Shown here piece by piece: positions 1 to 7,000 of a DNA stretch of 13,229 nucleotides; the first letter of the stretch is position 1; each line of letters starts with the position of its first letter. The notes below the pieces were generated by a model. The model ran no database searches. It was not told the DNA's origin and saw only the letters and a program-made list of their open reading frames with translations. Both the position numbers and the translations under genes were made by a program. The stretch is from a crenarchaeote SCGC AAA261-N23 (GTDB lineage: Archaea; Thermoproteota; Thermoprotei; Gearchaeales; Gearchaeaceae): contig AQVQ01000032.1 of NCBI GenBank assembly GCA_000375685.1, positions 1 through 13,229 of the forward strand, in the 5' to 3' direction.

Positions 1-86
1 AGCGACATATGTTACTGGCCCCACCATAACGACCGTTTGTGGTTAGCGAGGGAGGCCGAGCCCCTCAGCCCTACCACCGTCGCCGA
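1..86 (-). ncRNA. SRP RNA (7S RNA), 5' part, cut by the window start
   Basis: The minus strand from about base 86 down reads as the 5' domain of an archaeal signal recognition particle RNA: a G-rich stretch (GGGCTGAGGGGCTCGGCC, then CCTCCCTCGC) able to form helices 3 and 4, followed by the AACCACAAACGGTCGTTATG region typical of the archaeal 5' domain. The RNA scaffolds SRP19 and SRP54 for co-translational targeting of membrane and secreted proteins. The rest of the molecule, including the SRP54-binding helix 8, lies outside the window. A TATA-like box sits about 25 bases upstream. The 5' end is estimated from that box. Recognition is by remembered consensus, not by a covariance model. Confidence 0.7.
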
Positions 87-105
87 TAATATTTCTTTGA
101 ATTTT

Positions 106-117
106 CTTTTATATTTT
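106..117 (-). promoter_or_regulatory. TATA box of the SRP RNA
   Basis: On the minus strand the gap between tRNA-Ser and the SRP RNA holds AAATATAAAAG, a good archaeal TATA box, 20-30 bases before the inferred RNA start. It suggests the SRP RNA has its own promoter and is not only a read-through product of the tRNA gene. Confidence 0.5.
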
Positions 118-118
118 T

Positions 119-203
119 CGCCGGGAGTGGGATTCGAACCCACGCGGGGAAAAACCCCACAGGCTCTCCAGGCCTGCGCCCTACCAGGCTAGGCCATCCC
201 GGC
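119..203 (-). tRNA. tRNA-Ser (anticodon GGA)
   Basis: The minus strand folds as a class II tRNA of 85 nt. The acceptor arm GCCGGGA pairs with TCCCGGC and is followed by discriminator G73. The anticodon stem CAGGC/GCCTG encloses loop CTGGAGA with anticodon GGA (bases 167-169). There is a long variable arm (GGGG, T-rich loop, CCCC) and a T arm GTGGG-TTCGAAT-CCCAC. A long variable arm plus GGA gives serine (UCC/UCU codons). No intron is seen and CCA is not encoded, so the tail is added afterwards. The SRP RNA follows on the same strand after about 30 bases. Confidence 0.95.
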
Positions 204-231
204 TTTTAATAACTTCTAACTAATAATTATT
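204..231. promoter_or_regulatory. compact divergent promoters: kinase operon (+) and tRNA-Ser (-)
   Basis: Only 30 bases separate the tRNA 5' end from the kinase start codon. On the plus strand CTTTTAATAAC (203-213) lies about 21-31 bases before the ATG at 234, fitting a TATA box for a leaderless mRNA. On the minus strand AATAATTATTAG (220-231) lies about 20-27 bases before the tRNA 5' end. The two TATA elements face each other nearly back to back. Positions are read by eye. Confidence 0.4.
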
Positions 232-233
232 GT

Positions 234-1178
234 ATGGAATTATATAATTTAGCCTGTGTAGGCCTAATTTCAAATGATGAGATCGTAATAAATGGTAAAA
301 GTTATAGTTGTTTAGGAGGAAGTGTAATTTATTCATGTTTACAATGGGCGAAATTTAAATTGAATCCATTTTTGGTCTCTATCGTCGGTAATGATATTTA
401 TAAGGATTTAGAATCTATATTATTCAGTTTCGGAATAAACAATTTCTATATCAAAGTTTTAGGGGAAAAAACATTACGTTTCAGAAACATATATAATGAT
501 ACAAGAAAGCAAGAGGTTTTGAATTACTCGCCCGTTATTATGGATTTATCATTTCTAATGAATACTAAATTCAAATTAATCTCTTTTTTACCTATATTAA
601 ACGAACTGGACTTTAAACAAATAGAACTTTTAAGAAATAGTTCGGAATACTTTGCATTGGATGTTCAAGGGCTATGTCGTTCAGTTAAAGATAATTTAAT
701 AATTAGAAAACAATGGGAATGGTCAAGCAAGTATTTGCATCTTTTTAATATTGTTAAAGCCGATTTATATGAACTTTATGCGTTGTCAAATAACGAAAGC
801 TTCGAGCAATCTATAAATAAAATAGCTGAATCCGGTTGTAAAATTATTTTGGTAACTTTGGGTAAGGTTGGAAGTTTAGCTTTCTATAAGGATATCTTAT
901 TGTATATGAGCTCATTTGAACCAAATCGTATAGTGGACACAACGGGTGCAGGAGATGTATTCTTGGCTTCATTTAATTATTACTATCTTAAAACTTTGAA
1001 TATATATGATTCATTAACATTTGCTTCTGCCGCTTCTTCCTATAAGGTTGAAAATCTATGTTTTAAATCGATAGCAAGCGAAGAAAAAATTTTGGACAGA
1101 ATAAGAGAACAGAAATTTAGGCCTATTAAATTGAATTTTAGTGAAATTGAAAAGATTATAAGCAACATAAAGCCTTAA
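234..1178 (+). CDS. PfkB-family (ribokinase-like) carbohydrate or nucleoside kinase
   Basis: This is a 314-aa cytoplasmic kinase of the ribokinase/PfkB superfamily, which phosphorylates sugars, inositol or nucleosides with ATP. The N-terminal substrate-side glycine pair is in CLGGSVIYS (residues 27-34). The C-terminal PfkB signature DTTGAGDVF spans residues 235-243, with the GAGD anion hole and Asp241 as catalytic base. ILVTLGKVGSLAFY (205-218) is the usual strand and turn near the nucleotide site. The length is normal for the family. The substrate cannot be told from sequence; the middle third is diverged from the sugar kinases I know. It is first in an operon: the methyltransferase start is 8 bases after its stop and the SPOUT gene follows after 1 base. 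A TATA-like element 21-31 bases upstream and no leader support the ATG at 234. Confidence 0.8.
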   Translation: MELYNLACVGLISNDEIVINGKSYSCLGGSVIYSCLQWAKFKLNPFLVSIVGNDIYKDLESILFSFGINNFYIKVLGEKTLRFRNIYNDTRKQEVLNYSPVIMDLSFLMNTKFKLISFLPILNELDFKQIELLRNSSEYFALDVQGLCRSVKDNLIIRKQWEWSSKYLHLFNIVKADLYELYALSNNESFEQSINKIAESGCKIILVTLGKVGSLAFYKDILLYMSSFEPNRIVDTTGAGDVFLASFNYYYLKTLNIYDSLTFASAASSYKVENLCFKSIASEEKILDRIREQKFRPIKLNFSEIEKIISNIKP

Positions 1179-1186
1179 TCAATTTT

Positions 1187-2146
1187 GTGTTAAAAGTATT
1201 AGATTTGTTTGCCGGGGCCGGAGGATTTAGTGAAGGATTTAGGCAAGCAAATTATGAAATTTCATGTGCTATTGAGAATTTTAAACCCGTTTATACAACT
1301 TATCAAAACAATTTTAGTTCATCTCATGTGATTGCAAAAGATATAAAAGAAGTACATTCAAAAGAAATTAAAGAGGAAGTAGGAGAAATAGATGTAATAA
1401 TTGGAGGCCCTCCTTGTGAAGCATTCACATTGGCAAGCATAAAAATAAAAAGCAATCCTTTAGATAGGCTTTATTCCGACCCAAGAGGTGTGTTAGTTTT
1501 GCATTTTATAAGAATGGTTGCGGATCTAAAACCAATATTTTTTGTTATGGAAAACGTAGCAGGCATATTGCATCCATTGATAAAAGAAGCAATTTCGCGT
1601 GAATTTAAGAGAATAGGTTATGAAAAAATCTATTTCAATATATTGTATGCAGAAGATTATGGAAATCCTTCTATGAGAAAAAGGGTCTTTATATCAAATA
1701 TTAAAATCGATCCACCAAAATCAAGAGTAAGAAAAACAGTTAGGGATGCAATTGGAGATCTGCCAGATCCTTCTTCCGTTCATGATATACCTAATCATGA
1801 ACCAATCACGGTTTCCAATAGGAAAATGAAGGAAATCTATAGACTTAAAACGGGCCAATCTTTAATTGGATTTTATGGTTATGATAACAGAGTTAGGGGG
1901 AATTTTATTCGACTCCATTATGATAAACCTGCTCCTGTCGTGATGGGGAAAAGTAGGTTCATACATCCTGAAGAAAATAGGTTATTAACTGTACGTGAGC
2001 ATGCAAGATTAATGAGTTTTCCCGACAGTTTTATTTTTTACGGGGGAAAGGAAGTACAGTATGATCAGGTTGGAGAGGCAGTTCCGCCTGTTTTAGCAAA
2101 AGCCATAGCTGAGTACTGTTTCAACTATCTTAAGGGTCAAACTTAA
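1187..2146 (+). CDS. cytosine-C5 methyltransferase (DNA m5C type, no partner nuclease)
   Basis: This is a complete 319-aa SAM-dependent C5-cytosine methyltransferase. Motif I is DLFAGAGGFSEGF (6-18); motif IV is GGPPCEAFT (73-81) with catalytic Cys77; motif VI is MENVAG (121-126); motif VIII is GNPSMRKRVFI (159-169); motif IX is around LTVREHARLMSFP (267-279); motif X is QVGEAVPP (294-301). The target-recognition stretch between VIII and IX is short (roughly 170-260), as in small single-domain enzymes. Family enzymes methylate C5 of cytosine in DNA, or in tRNA for the DNMT2 branch; the CEAFT box differs from both the usual CQ.FS and the CQPFT forms. The start is GTG, chosen because it puts motif I at the N-terminus and no earlier in-frame start leaves room after the kinase. 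No restriction endonuclease is adjacent. Target, DNA or RNA, is open. Confidence 0.9.
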   Translation: MLKVLDLFAGAGGFSEGFRQANYEISCAIENFKPVYTTYQNNFSSSHVIAKDIKEVHSKEIKEEVGEIDVIIGGPPCEAFTLASIKIKSNPLDRLYSDPRGVLVLHFIRMVADLKPIFFVMENVAGILHPLIKEAISREFKRIGYEKIYFNILYAEDYGNPSMRKRVFISNIKIDPPKSRVRKTVRDAIGDLPDPSSVHDIPNHEPITVSNRKMKEIYRLKTGQSLIGFYGYDNRVRGNFIRLHYDKPAPVVMGKSRFIHPEENRLLTVREHARLMSFPDSFIFYGGKEVQYDQVGEAVPPVLAKAIAEYCFNYLKGQT

Positions 2147-2147
2147 T

Positions 2148-2624
2148 ATGAGTAACATAATCACTGCTTTCCACAATGTTTTGAGCCATCAAAGATTGGT
2201 TGACTTTGTGGCTACATGTGCTGCTTTAGACATCAATACTGTTTTATTAACTAAGGTAGGAGGAGCAGCAGCTCAGACAGGTGTACCTGAGGCATTCAAG
2301 TATGCTCTAAAGCATAACATTAGGCTAATAATTCTTCCTGATTTAGTTGATATTAAAAGCATTTTCAACAATTCAGAGCTTTACTTCTTCATTTCAAAAG
2401 AATACGCAACGGAGGAATTTAATTTTAAAGAATTTTTCGAAGCAATAAAAGGTGGAATAAAACCTATACTAGTTTTTGGGGGTCTAGAACCAGGTTTTAA
2501 TAAAAAGGAGCTTGAACTTGGTAAAGCAGTACATATAAACGTAAATGGTAACATTCCATCTGTTAGCTTAGCTGCAATTACACTGTTTATGTTAAAAAAT
2601 TATAAAGATAATTTAACTAAATAG
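2148..2624 (+). CDS. SPOUT-fold methyltransferase-like protein (archaeal COG4080-type)
   Basis: This 158-aa protein consists of one alpha/beta domain with the marks of a trefoil-knot SPOUT methyltransferase: HNVLSHQRLVDF at the N-terminus, GAAAQTGVPEAF (39-50), ILVFGGLEPGF (107-117), VHINV (128-132) and the knot helix GNIPSVSLAAI (134-144). SPOUT enzymes use SAM to methylate RNA, mostly tRNA and rRNA. I recall archaeal proteins of this kind being labelled 'SpoU-like' or 'RecB-family nuclease'; nothing here looks like a RecB nuclease motif. Catalytic activity and target are unknown. The start codon lies one base after the methyltransferase stop, so the two are surely co-transcribed. Its 3' end overlaps the convergent oxidoreductase gene by 8 bases. 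Confidence 0.6.
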   Translation: MSNIITAFHNVLSHQRLVDFVATCAALDINTVLLTKVGGAAAQTGVPEAFKYALKHNIRLIILPDLVDIKSIFNNSELYFFISKEYATEEFNFKEFFEAIKGGIKPILVFGGLEPGFNKKELELGKAVHINVNGNIPSVSLAAITLFMLKNYKDNLTK

Positions 2625-3586
2625 AATCTAAAATCACTTTAATATTGGATTGAACATCTCCGAAAGGGAATGGGGCTATGAATACATCTTCTACTCCGCT
2701 CTCATGGTATTGCTTAATTCTCTCTATTAATTCTTTTTTCTCTCCAAACGCTAGCAATTCTCGTATCATTTTATCTGATATGGATTTTTTAACCATATCT
2801 TTATTTCCAAGCTCCCAAGCTCTTAGCATATTTCGTGCTTCTTCTTTAAATCCAGCTCTGGAAAACAATTTGGAATACGCTTCAGAGCTTCCATAAAAAG
2901 CTATAAGTTCTTTAGCCGCTTCATAATCTTTTTCCTGTGTTCCTAATAGGTATGTGTAGAGCATTACGCTTAGAGTTGGTCTTACTTTACCTATTTTCCT
3001 CGATTCTTCTTCAACAACTTTGATTGCTTCCTTTATTAATCGAACTGAATAAAGATTAAGTATTATTCTGTCCGCATATCTTGTAGCAATTTTTATCATT
3101 GTATTATTAAGTGCCGCTAAGGCTAACTTAGGTTTACTTTTCAATCTTAATCTTGCATTTTTTTATTGTAAAATATTTACCTTTAAATTCAAACTTTTCA
3201 CCGCTAAAGTATAACTTTAAAATTTCTAATGTTTCAATCAATCTTTTTAATGGATTTCCATATTCAATGCCGTGCCAATTAGAAACAATTGCCGGTGTAC
3301 TAACTCCTAATCCTAACGTAAATCTTCCTTCAGATATCTCGTTTAATGTGCATCCCATCATTGCGAGCTGTCCTGGACTTCTTGTATAAACGTTCACGAT
3401 TGAAGTGCCAATCTGTGCAAATCTTGTGTTCAAAGCGGCAATCGTGGCCAATATACCAGCATCTCTTAAAGTGGTCTCTCCGAACCAAATTCCACTTAAA
3501 CCTTTTTCTTCAACTTGTTTACAAATTTGAATGATATATTTAGGTTGCAAATCAAGATTTGCACTTAACATTAAGCTTTTTTCCAT
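2617..3586 (-). pseudogene. luciferase-like (LLM) flavin/F420-dependent oxidoreductase, one frameshift
   Basis: Two adjacent frames make one about 325-aa LLM-family TIM-barrel protein. The N-terminal part (3586 down to 3134, 150 codons) carries GIWFGET, the strand and turn IGTSIVNVYTRSPGQLAM, the core LNEISEGRFTLGLG and GKYFTIKK. The C-terminal part (about 3160 down to 2617) continues with NARLRLKSKPKLALAAL and ends at GVEDVFIAPFPFGD. The break falls in a run of seven A (T7 on the plus strand, 3158-3164): with six A the reading joins as KGKYFTIKNARLRLKSK, as the family expects. No other stop is present, so the mutation is recent, recoded, or an assembly error. The family reduces or oxidises with F420 or FMN; the resemblance is to the methylene-tetrahydromethanopterin reductase side. 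A TTG inside the second frame (3144) is unlikely as a real start. Confidence 0.8.
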
Positions 3587-3613
3587 GATTTGCTAGATAA
3601 TTAAAAATAAAAT

Positions 3614-3622
3614 ATTTTTATA
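3614..3622 (-). promoter_or_regulatory. TATA box of the LLM oxidoreductase, overlapping the asd stop
   Basis: Minus-strand TATAAAAAT (3622-3614) includes the asd stop codon TAA and lies 28-36 bases before the ATG at 3586. It would give a transcript starting almost at the ATG. The bases just after it (TATTTTATTTTTAATT) are T-rich and could also end the lysC-asd message. Confidence 0.45.
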
Positions 3623-4679
3623 GGTACTCTCTGAAATACCCTTTATAATACATATATTCGGCATTCAATATTGCTGCTCCAGCTGCTCCTCTGATCAGAT
3701 TATGTCCTAGCACAACGTATTTGTAATCCAATACGTTACATTTTCTAATTCTACCTATAACTGAAGCCATACCTTTTTCTATTTCTCTATCCAATCTTGG
3801 TTGTGGTCTATCTTCTTCTTTTTTTATAACTATTGGTTTACTTGGGGCCATTGGAAGTTTGTATTCTTTTAGAGGATTGAATCGTTCAAAGGCATTTATG
3901 AGATCATCAATAGTTACGTTACTAGACAGCTTTACACTAACACATTCTGTGTGCCCATCTCTTACATTAACCCTGTTACAATGTGCACTTATAGCGATAT
4001 TTGCCATCTCGATTTTGTTGTTTTTAAACTTACCAAGTATCTTTAATGTTTCCGTTTCAACTTTTTGTTCTTCATTTCTGATAAAAGGAATTACATTATC
4101 TATTATATCTAATGATGCGACGCCTGGATATCCAGCACCGCTTAACGCTTGCATTGAAGTAACAAAAACTTTCTCCAGACCGAATTCATCATGAATAGGT
4201 TTAAGTGTTAAAACTAGGTGTGTAGTTGTACAATTTGCGTTAGTTACAATGAATCCATCCCATTTTCTATTTCTTTTTTGTACATCTAATAGTTCTAAAT
4301 GTTCAGGATTTATTTCTGGTATAACTAATGGCACATCTTCATCCATTCTATGGCTACTTGCATTGCTTAATACTCCATAGCCATTCTTTGCAAAATCTTC
4401 CTCTATTTCTCTCGCTATTGAAGCATCCAATGCGGAAAAAACTATATCGCAGTCTAATTTAGGTTTGCATTCCTTGACTTCAAGATTTTTTACATTATCA
4501 GGTATATCTGAACTGAACCGCCATCTTCCTAGTACTGCTTCATAATAGGTTTTATGGGATGACTTCTCAGAGGCTGCCACTTCAGTAATTTCAAACCATG
4601 GATGATCTTTAAGCAAGTATATAAATGTTTGGCCAACCAGTCCTGTTGCCCCAAGAATACCTGCTTTAATTTTTCCCAT
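3618..4679 (-). CDS. asd: aspartate-semialdehyde dehydrogenase, archaeal type
   Basis: This 353-aa cytosolic enzyme reduces 4-aspartyl phosphate to aspartate 4-semialdehyde with NADPH, on the way to threonine and methionine (and lysine by the diaminopimelate route where present). The nucleotide-binding loop is GATGLVGQ (10-17). The catalytic cysteine is Cys150 in TNANCTTTHLVL, and the acid/base histidine is His243 in NVRDGHTECV. SGAGYPGV (180-187) is the usual substrate-side loop. The length fits the archaeal/fungal-type ASADH. In Sulfolobales a paralogue of this family acts as malonyl-CoA reductase; the position directly after aspartokinase argues for true ASADH here. The start ATG is 2 bases after the lysC stop and is preceded by a GGTGA Shine-Dalgarno. 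Bases 3908-4002 reappear inverted and exact at the window end. Confidence 0.95.
   Translation of the reverse strand: MGKIKAGILGATGLVGQTFIYLLKDHPWFEITEVAASEKSSHKTYYEAVLGRWRFSSDIPDNVKNLEVKECKPKLDCDIVFSALDASIAREIEEDFAKNGYGVLSNASSHRMDEDVPLVIPEINPEHLELLDVQKRNRKWDGFIVTNANCTTTHLVLTLKPIHDEFGLEKVFVTSMQALSGAGYPGVASLDIIDNVIPFIRNEEQKVETETLKILGKFKNNKIEMANIAISAHCNRVNVRDGHTECVSVKLSSNVTIDDLINAFERFNPLKEYKLPMAPSKPIVIKKEEDRPQPRLDREIEKGMASVIGRIRKCNVLDYKYVVLGHNLIRGAAGAAILNAEYMYYKGYFREYL
3908..4002 (-). repeat. asd segment that is copied inverted at the window end
   Basis: These 95 bases encode residues about 227-257 of ASADH, including the catalytic histidine. The reverse complement is identical, base for base, to 13135-13229. 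Before that the two sequences differ by one base, match for ATGG, and then diverge. Within asd the segment is perfectly ordinary, so this is the original and the terminal copy is the derived one. Confidence 0.95.
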
Positions 4680-4681
4680 AC

Positions 4682-6013
4682 TTATTCACCAAAAAATTCA
4701 TCATGTAATAAATTTACAGCTTCGATTAGGTTTTCTTGGTTCACAACAAAGCTTAAACTTACTTTAGATGCTCCTGCAGATATCATTTCTATATTGAATC
4801 TATTTCCTAATGCTGAAAATACCTTTGCGGTTATTCCTGGTATTCCTGCTATTCCTTCTCCTACCAAAGATATACTTGACATTTTTTCTTTCAAATCTAA
4901 ATAACCAATTTTTTTCAGTTCTTCAATTGTTTCTTCAATATTATAGGATTTATCTACAGTTAATGAAACGTTTACTTCAGAGGTTGATACTAAATCTACT
5001 GATATCCTGTGATCTTCAAATATTTTAAAGAGTTTAGAAAGATATCCGTAGGTAAGAAACATATTTGGGTTGTATACATTAATTAACTTTATTTCACTTT
5101 TGCAAGCTATAGACTTTGGCCCTCTTTGTTGATCGGTTTCATGTACTATTCTTGTTCCTTTAAAGTTTCTGTTGAAAGTATTTAAAATTACCACAGGTAT
5201 TTTCTTTTTCATAACAGGCAGTATAGTTTTAGGATGTAAAACTTTAGCTCCTAAAAATGCAAGTTCTGAAGCTTCTTGATATGATACCACTTCTAAGCTT
5301 TTAGGATTTTTGACTATTTTTGGGTCAGCCGTCATAATTCCATCCACATCTGTCCATATTTGGACTTCTTCTGCATTTAAAGCTGAAGCAAGAATAGTAG
5401 CAGTATAATCGCTTCCTCCTCTACCTAACGTAGTTATTTCATTCTTTTTGTTTTTCGCAATGTATCCAGTTACAATAGGTACTTCATCATGTATGTTTTT
5501 AAATGCATTTCTTATGTTTGTTTCTGTTTCCTCTAAAACCTCTGCATTGCCGAAATTGGAATCTGTTATGAAACCTACATCATAAGCCATGTACGCATTA
5601 GCTTTTATTCCAATATTTCTTAAATGCTGAGCTATTATTTTACTTGAAAAAACTTCTCCAAACGACATTACTTTATCAAAAATTTTTGGGTTAAGTTCCT
5701 TTAAGTAAAATATTCCCTTTAAAACGTATTCCAATTCATTGAAATCATTATCTAAGAGCTCTTCTTCAATGCTTAGTTCTTTCATCGTTGTTGAATGTTT
5801 TTCCTTAAGCTTTTCCAAGCTTAATTTTACTTCGTTGTAATTTTCCGAATAAAAAGCCAAACTTGCTAAATACTTTAGATAATCTGTTACGCCTTCCATT
5901 GCTGAAACCACCACTTTTGGCTCTCTTTCTATTGCAGATTTTATTATTTCCCCTACAACTTTTATCATCTTCGCATTTCCTACCGAAGTTCCCCCGAATT
6001 TTAGTACGATCAT
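4682..6013 (-). CDS. lysC: aspartate kinase with tandem ACT domains
   Basis: This is a complete 443-aa aspartokinase, which makes 4-aspartyl phosphate from aspartate and ATP, the committed step of the aspartate family of amino acids. The amino-acid-kinase domain covers about 1-290: KFGGTSVG (5-12) at the N-terminus, the TTLGRGGSDYTA loop (194-205), then WTDVDGIMTADP (220-231). Two ACT domains follow, about 308-375 (LINVYNPNMF..., with ISVDLVSTSEVNVSLTVD) and 379-440 (SSISLVGEGIAGIPGITAKVF...). Such ACT pairs bind threonine or lysine for feedback inhibition, so this copy is probably regulated. It heads a two-gene operon with asd. A TATA box 25-32 bases upstream of the ATG indicates a leaderless mRNA. 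Confidence 0.97.
   Translation of the reverse strand: MIVLKFGGTSVGNAKMIKVVGEIIKSAIEREPKVVVSAMEGVTDYLKYLASLAFYSENYNEVKLSLEKLKEKHSTTMKELSIEEELLDNDFNELEYVLKGIFYLKELNPKIFDKVMSFGEVFSSKIIAQHLRNIGIKANAYMAYDVGFITDSNFGNAEVLEETETNIRNAFKNIHDEVPIVTGYIAKNKKNEITTLGRGGSDYTATILASALNAEEVQIWTDVDGIMTADPKIVKNPKSLEVVSYQEASELAFLGAKVLHPKTILPVMKKKIPVVILNTFNRNFKGTRIVHETDQQRGPKSIACKSEIKLINVYNPNMFLTYGYLSKLFKIFEDHRISVDLVSTSEVNVSLTVDKSYNIEETIEELKKIGYLDLKEKMSSISLVGEGIAGIPGITAKVFSALGNRFNIEMISAGASKVSLSFVVNQENLIEAVNLLHDEFFGE
4686..4690 (-). promoter_or_regulatory. Shine-Dalgarno (GGTGA) of asd inside the lysC end
   Basis: Minus-strand GGTGA lies in the last lysC codons (Gly-Glu, then stop) and 6 bases before the asd ATG. 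It matches the anti-SD at the 3' end of archaeal 16S rRNA. It contrasts with the first genes of units in this window, which show no SD and look leaderless. Confidence 0.6.
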
Positions 6014-6037
6014 TAAAGATAGTTTTGGGAAATAATG

Positions 6038-6045
6038 TTTATAAA
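6038..6045 (-). promoter_or_regulatory. TATA box of lysC-asd
   Basis: Palindromic TTTATAAA lies 25-32 bases before the lysC ATG at 6013. The start of transcription would fall at, or a few bases before, the ATG. The 189-base lysC/6203 divergent gap holds nothing else I can name. Confidence 0.5.
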
Positions 6046-6175
6046 CTTTATACTAATCTAGTAAATTTTTCGAAATTTTTATCGCATATCATGGGGTAAA
6101 CTTTACTAAATACGTATTACTTAATACTATTTTCGTAAACATTTATTATGGCTTTAATTTCAAATAGATAATCTG

Positions 6176-6187
6176 TAAATATTTAGT
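6176..6187 (+). promoter_or_regulatory. TATA-like box of the DUF5519 gene
   Basis: TAAATATTTAG ends 16 bases before the ATG at 6203, with its centre about 22 bases upstream. This is slightly close for a TATA box, so the mRNA would begin at the ATG itself. Weak call. Confidence 0.3.
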
Positions 6188-6202
6188 TAGGAATTTATTT
6201 GC

Positions 6203-7000
6203 ATGACGGCCTATTTAATAGTAGGTAAACCAAGGATAGATTTTCTTAAGGAACTTTGGATTAAAATTTTATCCTATGAAATAAAGAACCTAAAACCTTT
6301 TGGTGAATATCTACATTACAGCTTATTTTTAGCTAGATTTACTAAAGAAAAGAGAGTGGCTTGGGAAGACGAAAGTTCTTCCGCATCTGTTTTGCAACAA
6401 GAGATAGAACAAATTCTAAATTCTTATTTTGAATTTCTTGATATAAAGGAGGTAAATACTGGCGAAGGATGGAAGAAAATAGAAACTAATTATCCATTCT
6501 GGCCCGTTGCCGTAGGATTACCTTATAGAGAGGGTGAAAGACCTAAAACCACAGTGTCCCTTCCCCATCATCAAATTTCAGATACCATATCTCCTTATTT
6601 ATATGAAAGACTAACTAAAATGATTTTCTCATTACCAAATGTAAAAGAAGAAATGAGTTTATTATCTGTACAGGGTTCGAGAGCTTTATGGATAGATGAG
6701 AATGTGAAGACGGCTAGGAGATCTATTCTATTCGAAGGACTGGAATTTGCTCATATTCATCCACCTGATGATGGAAGCTTGCATCTTATATTGCCTTTTA
6801 GCTGGGCTAAGGAGGTTATAGAAAAAGGTTGGGGTGAATTTCATCCTCTATACGAAATAGGATTTTACAATCAACCTTTTGTTTTGGTATACGCTCCTAG
6901 AAATTTTGATGAATTGCTAGTAATTTATCAAATTACTCTTGTATCTTATCTCTATGCCATAGGTGAGAAGCTTATCAAGCCAGCTAGTCTACTTTCTTAA
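6203..7000 (+). CDS. 'luciferase' domain protein (DUF5519-like), function unknown
   Basis: This is a 265-aa soluble protein with no signal peptide or membrane segment. The C-terminal half matches what I know of the DUF5519 'luciferase' domain: GSRALWI (158-164), EFAHIHP (181-187), GSLHLILP (191-198), EKGWGEFHPL (207-216), LVYAPRNFDEL (228-238). The many histidines suggest a metal or ligand site (His184, His186, His194, His214), but I know of no assigned reaction. The N-terminal half (1-110) is not recognised; it includes FWPVAVGLPYREGERPK. Despite the name the domain is unrelated to the LLM barrel upstream. The gene stands alone on this strand, and its 3' end overlaps the convergent surface-protein gene by 12 bases. 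Confidence 0.6.
   Translation: MTAYLIVGKPRIDFLKELWIKILSYEIKNLKPFGEYLHYSLFLARFTKEKRVAWEDESSSASVLQQEIEQILNSYFEFLDIKEVNTGEGWKKIETNYPFWPVAVGLPYREGERPKTTVSLPHHQISDTISPYLYERLTKMIFSLPNVKEEMSLLSVQGSRALWIDENVKTARRSILFEGLEFAHIHPPDDGSLHLILPFSWAKEVIEKGWGEFHPLYEIGFYNQPFVLVYAPRNFDELLVIYQITLVSYLYAIGEKLIKPASLLS

Noticed and set aside
1187..2624. Restriction-modification or other defence island around the methyltransferase
   Set aside because: Every neighbour within the window is a kinase, a SPOUT protein or core metabolism; no nuclease, helicase or toxin gene is present.
2617..2624. 3' overlaps of convergent genes (2617-2624 and 6989-7000) as antisense control
   Set aside because: Overlaps of 8 and 12 bases are common in compact archaeal genomes and do not by themselves suggest regulation.
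2678..2896. Open frame of 72 codons on the plus strand inside the LLM gene
   Set aside because: It is antisense to conserved LLM sequence, has no promoter, and its product has no family features.
3134..3144. TTG at 3144 as the start of an independent 175-residue protein
   Set aside because: The upstream frame continues the same LLM fold, and the join at the A7 run restores the expected family sequence; a separate gene starting in mid-barrel is not credible.
3859..4194. Open frame of 111 codons antisense to asd
   Set aside because: It mirrors the conserved ASADH catalytic region; codon constraint on the real gene explains its openness.
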